A DNA stretch of 64,000 bases, from NCBI RefSeq assembly GCF_014205165.1, contig NZ_JACHMZ010000001.1:6864501-6928500 (forward strand), in the 5' to 3' direction. The notes beneath the pieces were generated by a model. It worked only from the letters and a program-made list of their open reading frames with translations, was not told the DNA's origin and did not search any database. Source of the DNA: Micromonospora carbonacea (GTDB taxonomy: Bacteria > Actinomycetota > Actinomycetes > Mycobacteriales > Micromonosporaceae). This document shows, piece after piece, positions 60,368-64,000 of this stretch. A program made the translations under genes and the position numbers. Position 1 is the stretch's first letter, and each line of letters opens with the position of its first letter.

Positions 60368-61582
60368 ATGGCCGAGTTCTCGCTCGACCTGAACGAGGAA
60401 CAGCGGGACCTGCGGGACTGGGTGCACGGCTTCGCCGCCGAGGTCGTGCGCCCGGCCGCCGCCGAGTGGGACGAGCGCGAGGAGACCCCCTGGCCCGTGA
60501 TCCAGGAGGCGGCGAAGGTCGGGCTGTACGGCTTCGAGTTCCTCGCCACCTGCTGGGCCGACCCCACCGGCCTGTCCCTGCCGATCGCCAGCGAGGAGCT
60601 GTTCTGGGGCGACGCCGGCATCGGCCTGGGCATCTTCGGCACCTCGCTGGCCGTCGCCGCCATCTACGGCGCGGGCACCCCCGACCAGCTCGTCGAATGG
60701 GTCCCCCAGTGCTTCGGCGACGCCGACTCCCCGGCCGTCGCGGCGTTCTGCACCACCGAGCCGGAGGCCGGCTCCGACGTCGGCGCGATGCGCACCCGGG
60801 CCGTCTACGACGAGGCCACCGACGAGTGGGTGCTGCGCGGGCAGAAGGCGTACGCCACCAACGGCGGGATCGCCGGGGTGCACGTCGTCACCGCCTCGGT
60901 CGACCCGACGCTCGGCTCGCGCGGGCAGGCCGCGTTCGTCGTACCCCCGGGCACCGCCGGGTTGAGCGCGACCCGGAAGCTGCGCAAGCTGGGGCTGCGC
61001 GCCTCGCACACGGCGGACGTCTTCCTCGACGACGTCCGGGTCCCCGGCCGCTGCCTGCTCGGCGGCAAGGAGGCCCTCGACGAACGGCTGGCCCGCGCCC
61101 GATCCGGCCAACGGGCCTCCGGCCAGGCCGCCATGCGCACGTTCGAGCTGTCCCGGCCGACCGTCGGCGCGCAGGCGCTCGGCGTGGCCCGCGCCGCCTA
61201 CGAGTACGCGCTCGACTACGCCAAGGACCGGGTGCAGTTCGGTCGGCCGATCATCGAGAACCAGGCGGTCGCGTTCGCGCTGGCCGACATGAGAATGGAG
61301 ATCGACGCCGCCCGGCTGCTGGTCTGGCGGGCCTCCTGGATGGGGCGCAACAACCGCCCGTTCACCGCCGGCGAGGGCTCGATGTCCAAGCTCAAGGCCG
61401 GCGAGGTGGCCGTGTCGGTCACCGAGAAGGCCGTGCAGCTGCTCGGCGGGGCCGGCTTCCTGCGGGACCACCCGGTCGAGCGCTGGTACCGGGACGCCAA
61501 GATCTACACCATCTTCGAGGGCACGTCGGAGATCCAACGGCTGGTGATCTCCCGCGCCATCTCCGGCGTCCACGTCCGCTGA
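60368..61582 (+). CDS. Acyl-CoA dehydrogenase
   Basis: The 404-residue product is a complete FAD-dependent acyl-CoA dehydrogenase. AAFCTTEPEAGSDVGAMRTR and KAYATNGGIAGVHVV form the FAD/substrate region. RVQFGRPIIENQAVAFALAD and LGGAGFLRDHPVERWYRDAK follow, and the catalytic Glu is in IYTIFEGTSEIQRL. It performs the first step of beta-oxidation; chain-length preference is not readable. The ATG is two bases after the SCP2 stop. Confidence 0.94.
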   Translation: MAEFSLDLNEEQRDLRDWVHGFAAEVVRPAAAEWDEREETPWPVIQEAAKVGLYGFEFLATCWADPTGLSLPIASEELFWGDAGIGLGIFGTSLAVAAIYGAGTPDQLVEWVPQCFGDADSPAVAAFCTTEPEAGSDVGAMRTRAVYDEATDEWVLRGQKAYATNGGIAGVHVVTASVDPTLGSRGQAAFVVPPGTAGLSATRKLRKLGLRASHTADVFLDDVRVPGRCLLGGKEALDERLARARSGQRASGQAAMRTFELSRPTVGAQALGVARAAYEYALDYAKDRVQFGRPIIENQAVAFALADMRMEIDAARLLVWRASWMGRNNRPFTAGEGSMSKLKAGEVAVSVTEKAVQLLGGAGFLRDHPVERWYRDAKIYTIFEGTSEIQRLVISRAISGVHVR

Positions 61583-61650
61583 CCCGGGCCGGCCGGCTCG
61601 ACCCGATTCAGTCCCGACCCGGGCCAGCCGGCTCGACCCCACCCAGTCCC
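61581..61650. repeat. 35-bp tandem direct repeat
   Basis: The 35 bases at 61581-61615 are repeated with a few changes at 61616-61650, and a shorter GACCCAGACCCGACCCG run follows. The repeat begins at the stop codon of the acyl-CoA dehydrogenase gene. The 139-base gap to the ligase gene holds nothing else that I can identify. Confidence 0.8.
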
Positions 61651-61721
61651 GACCCAGACCCGACCCGGCCCGCGCCGCACGGTCGCCGGGTGGGTCCCGC
61701 ACGCCCGAGGGAGGCCCGCGG

Positions 61722-63284
61722 ATGGATCTGCCGTTCACCGTCGCCACGCTGACCCGGCGCGGGCTGCTCACCCCGGGCCAGCCGATCCGGGTCGCCGCCC
61801 AACTCAACGCGCTGCGCCGGTGGGGCTGGAGCCTCGCCGGCGAGCTGCGCCAGGCCGCCGCCCGGGACCCGGGCCGCGCCGCTGTCGTCGACGAGCAGGG
61901 CACCGAGCTGACGTACGGCGCCCTGCTCGACCGCGCCGAACGGCTGGCGAAGTCGCTGCGCGGCGGGCTCGGCGTGCACAGCGGGGACCGCATCGGGCTG
62001 CTCTGCCGCAACCACCACGGGCTGATCGAAGCCATGGTCGCGGCCACCCTGCTCGGCGCGGACGCGGTGCTGGTCAACACCGGGCTCTCGCCCGCGCAGC
62101 TCGCCACCGTCGCCGAGGAGCAACGGCTCAGGGTCCTCGTGCACGACGCCGAGTTCGCCGACCGGACCCTCGGCCTCCCCGCCGACCTGCACCGGGTCGA
62201 CGAGGCCGGGCTGGCGGAGCTGATCGCGGCGGCGCTGCCCGGCGATCTCCAGCCGCCGCCGCGCGAGGGCCGCACCATCGTGCTGACCTCCGGCACCACC
62301 GGCGCGCCCAAGGGGGCACGCCGGCCCACCCCGCACGGCTTCGGCCCGCTGGTCTCCATCATCGACCGCATCCCGCTGCGCGTCCGGGACACCGTGCTGA
62401 TCGCCGCGCCGCTGTTCCACACCTGGGGGTACGCGGCCCTCCAGGTCTGCTTCGCCCTGCGGGCCACGATCGTGCTGCACCGCCGCTTCGACCCGGCCGC
62501 CACGCTCGACGCGCTCGTGGCGCGCCGCTGCGACGCCATGTTCGCCGTGCCGGTGATGGTGCAGCGCCTGATGGAGGTGCCACCGCCCGACCCGAGGCCG
62601 CCCCTGAAGGTGGTCGCCCTGAGCGGGTCGGCGCTGCCCGGCGGGCTCGCGCTGCGCTTCATGGACACCTACGGCGACGTCCTCTACAACCTGTACGGCT
62701 CGACCGAGGTGTCCTGGGCGTCCATCGCCGGCCCCGCCGAGCTGCGGGCCGCACCGACCACCGCCGGCCGTCCGCCGCACGGCACCCGGCTGCGCATCCT
62801 CGACGACGAGGGCCGGCCGCTCCCCGCCGGCCGGGTCGGGCGGATCTTCGTCGGCAACGAGATGCTCTTCGAGGGATACACCTCGGGTGCCGCCCGGGAG
62901 AGCCGGGACGGGCTGCTGGACACCGGCGACCTCGGCCAGGTCGACGCCGACGGGCTGCTCTTCGTCGACGGGCGGGCCGACGACATGATCGTCTCCGGCG
63001 GGGAGAACGTCTTCCCGTCCGAGGTGGAGGACCTGGTCGCCCGGCTGCCCCAGGTCCGCGAGGTGGCCGTCATCGGCGTGCCCGACGACGAGTACGGCCA
63101 GCGGCTCGCCGCGTTCCTCGCCCTGCACCCCGGCGAGACCCTGGACCCGGAGGCGGTCCGCGAGTACGTCCGGCACTACCTGGCCCGGTTCAGCGTCCCC
63201 CGCGACGTGGTCTTCGTGAAGTACCTGCCGCGCAACGCCACCGGCAAGGTGCTCACCCGCGAGCTACGCCGCTACTTCGCCTGA
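61722..63284 (+). CDS. Acyl-CoA ligase (AMP-forming, FadD-like)
   Basis: The 520-residue ANL-family enzyme has the ATP loop TIVLTSGTTGAPKGARRP and APLFHTWGYAALQ. It also has NLYGSTEVSWASIA, DTGDLGQVDADGLLFVDGRA, the hinge GRADDMIVSGGENVFPSEVE and the catalytic Lys in PRNATGKVLTREL. It activates fatty acids to acyl-CoA, feeding the upstream dehydrogenase. GGGAGGCCCGCGG precedes the ATG. Confidence 0.93.
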   Translation: MDLPFTVATLTRRGLLTPGQPIRVAAQLNALRRWGWSLAGELRQAAARDPGRAAVVDEQGTELTYGALLDRAERLAKSLRGGLGVHSGDRIGLLCRNHHGLIEAMVAATLLGADAVLVNTGLSPAQLATVAEEQRLRVLVHDAEFADRTLGLPADLHRVDEAGLAELIAAALPGDLQPPPREGRTIVLTSGTTGAPKGARRPTPHGFGPLVSIIDRIPLRVRDTVLIAAPLFHTWGYAALQVCFALRATIVLHRRFDPAATLDALVARRCDAMFAVPVMVQRLMEVPPPDPRPPLKVVALSGSALPGGLALRFMDTYGDVLYNLYGSTEVSWASIAGPAELRAAPTTAGRPPHGTRLRILDDEGRPLPAGRVGRIFVGNEMLFEGYTSGAARESRDGLLDTGDLGQVDADGLLFVDGRADDMIVSGGENVFPSEVEDLVARLPQVREVAVIGVPDDEYGQRLAAFLALHPGETLDPEAVREYVRHYLARFSVPRDVVFVKYLPRNATGKVLTRELRRYFA

Positions 63285-63371
63285 CCGGGGATCCCCCCGA
63301 GGCCGCCGCCCGGGTCCTTCGGGGGACTTGCCCGGATGCTCCCGGGCGCGCCCCGCCGGCAGGCTGACGGC

Positions 63372-64000
63372 ATGACAATCGTGAATCGGCGTACGGTCGC
63401 AGCCACGGCGCTCGCCGCCCTGCTCGCCGTCGCCGTGCCCGGCGCGGCCACCGCCGCCCCGCGCGCCACCGCGCCCCTCGGCCCCGCGCCCGCCCCGGTC
63501 GCCGCCGCCGCAGTCGACAACGACCGGGGCGGGGTCGACTGCCGCCCCGGCACCCTCGACCCCGCCCCGATACGGGCGGCGATCGCCGGCCTACCCGACG
63601 CCGACGCCACCAGCGCCCAGGTCCGGATCACCACCCCGGACGGCTGCTGGACGGGCACCAGCGGGGTGCGGGACCTGCGCACCGGGGCCCCGGTGCCGCC
63701 GCACGCCCGGTTCCGGGTGGGCAGCGTCACCAAGGTGTTCACGGCCGCGCTGGTGCTGCAACTCGCCGCCGAGGGACGGGTCGACCTCGACGGGTCCGTG
63801 CAGGGCTACCTGCCGGGCCTGCTGCCCGCCGACTACCCGACCGTGACCGTCCGCCAGCTCCTCGACCACACCAGCGGCATCCCCAGCCCGATGTCGCCGG
63901 GCGACATCGAGTGGCAGCTCGCCCACCGGTACGACCGGTGGACCCCGGAGCAGATCGTCCGGGCAGGGCTGGAGAACCCGCGCGCGTTCGACCCCGGCGA
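63372..64000 (+). CDS. Secreted serine hydrolase (beta-lactamase/DD-peptidase type), 3' end outside window
   Basis: At least 209 residues are visible. There is a Sec signal (VNRRTVAATALAALLAVAVP with A-X-A site), a Pro/Ala spacer with Cys, and a serine hydrolase domain. The nucleophile motif is GSVTK (Ser118, Lys121). LDHTSGIPSPMSPG is the next conserved segment. Two Cys residues may form a disulfide. It resembles D-alanyl-D-alanine carboxypeptidase class C proteins. The YxN and KTG boxes lie beyond the right edge. Confidence 0.87.
   Translation, partial: MTIVNRRTVAATALAALLAVAVPGAATAAPRATAPLGPAPAPVAAAAVDNDRGGVDCRPGTLDPAPIRAAIAGLPDADATSAQVRITTPDGCWTGTSGVRDLRTGAPVPPHARFRVGSVTKVFTAALVLQLAAEGRVDLDGSVQGYLPGLLPADYPTVTVRQLLDHTSGIPSPMSPGDIEWQLAHRYDRWTPEQIVRAGLENPRAFDPG

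Overview
The window is chromosomal DNA from a high-GC actinomycete. Support for this comes from a BldC-type developmental regulator, a DUF3073 gene, valine/leucine dehydrogenase, an F420/PPOX-type enzyme, frequent GTG starts, purine genes spread along one strand, and many Sec-signal secreted proteins. A short intergenic repeat family with a GTTAACGC core suggests Micromonospora or a close relative of the Micromonosporaceae. That placement is inference from memory; no search was run.

Layout. 1-8 kb holds a DUF2231-Rieske protein cut by the window edge, a small secreted protein, BluB behind a cobalamin riboswitch, two tandem AraC regulators, an enoyl-CoA hydratase, a flavoprotein disulfide reductase and a serine hydrolase. 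8-15.5 kb is a light-response island: photolyase and phytoene synthase on one strand, then divergent GGPP synthase, phytoene desaturase, IPP isomerase and a MerR regulator with a B12-binding domain (CarH/LitR type), then a polysaccharide deacetylase. 15.6-16.1 kb has tRNA-Glu, tRNA-Asp and tRNA-Phe. Directly behind them (16.5-18.0 kb) is a compact HicA-like toxin / HTH protein / SecB-like chaperone module. 18-25 kb mixes housekeeping and unknown genes and includes a substrate-binding lipoprotein whose two halves are in circularly permuted order. 25-30 kb carries bldC, vdh and DUF3073, then a radical-SAM RiPP pair whose precursor has repeated aromatic-X-Asn motifs.

30-44 kb is dominated by de novo purine synthesis on the minus strand (purM, purF, purL, purQ, purS, purB). 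Among these genes are an SCP2-like protein, a ComB-like phosphatase, a large membrane protein with a Gly-Tyr-rich tail, and a decayed trypsin-like protease. 44-49 kb encodes a secreted TNT-type NAD glycohydrolase with a possible small partner, a polytopic membrane protein and a GT2 glycosyltransferase. 49-53 kb is a divergent lipid locus (thiolase / FabG-MaoC) around a perfect 16-bp palindrome. 53.2-57.2 kb is a tightly coupled four-gene operon: a Nudix-winged-helix regulator behind two inverted repeats, a J-domain pseudokinase, a VWA-like protein and a divergent adenylosuccinate-synthetase-like enzyme. I see this operon and the HicA/SecB module as the best candidates for under-described systems. 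57-64 kb has a DedA protein, a HEAT-repeat protein, a TetR regulator divergent from SCP2 / acyl-CoA dehydrogenase, an acyl-CoA ligase, and a serine hydrolase cut by the right edge.

Four copies of a roughly 53-bp repeat lie at or over gene ends. In two cases the repeat encodes the last residues of the neighbouring protein, and in a third it supplies the stop codon.
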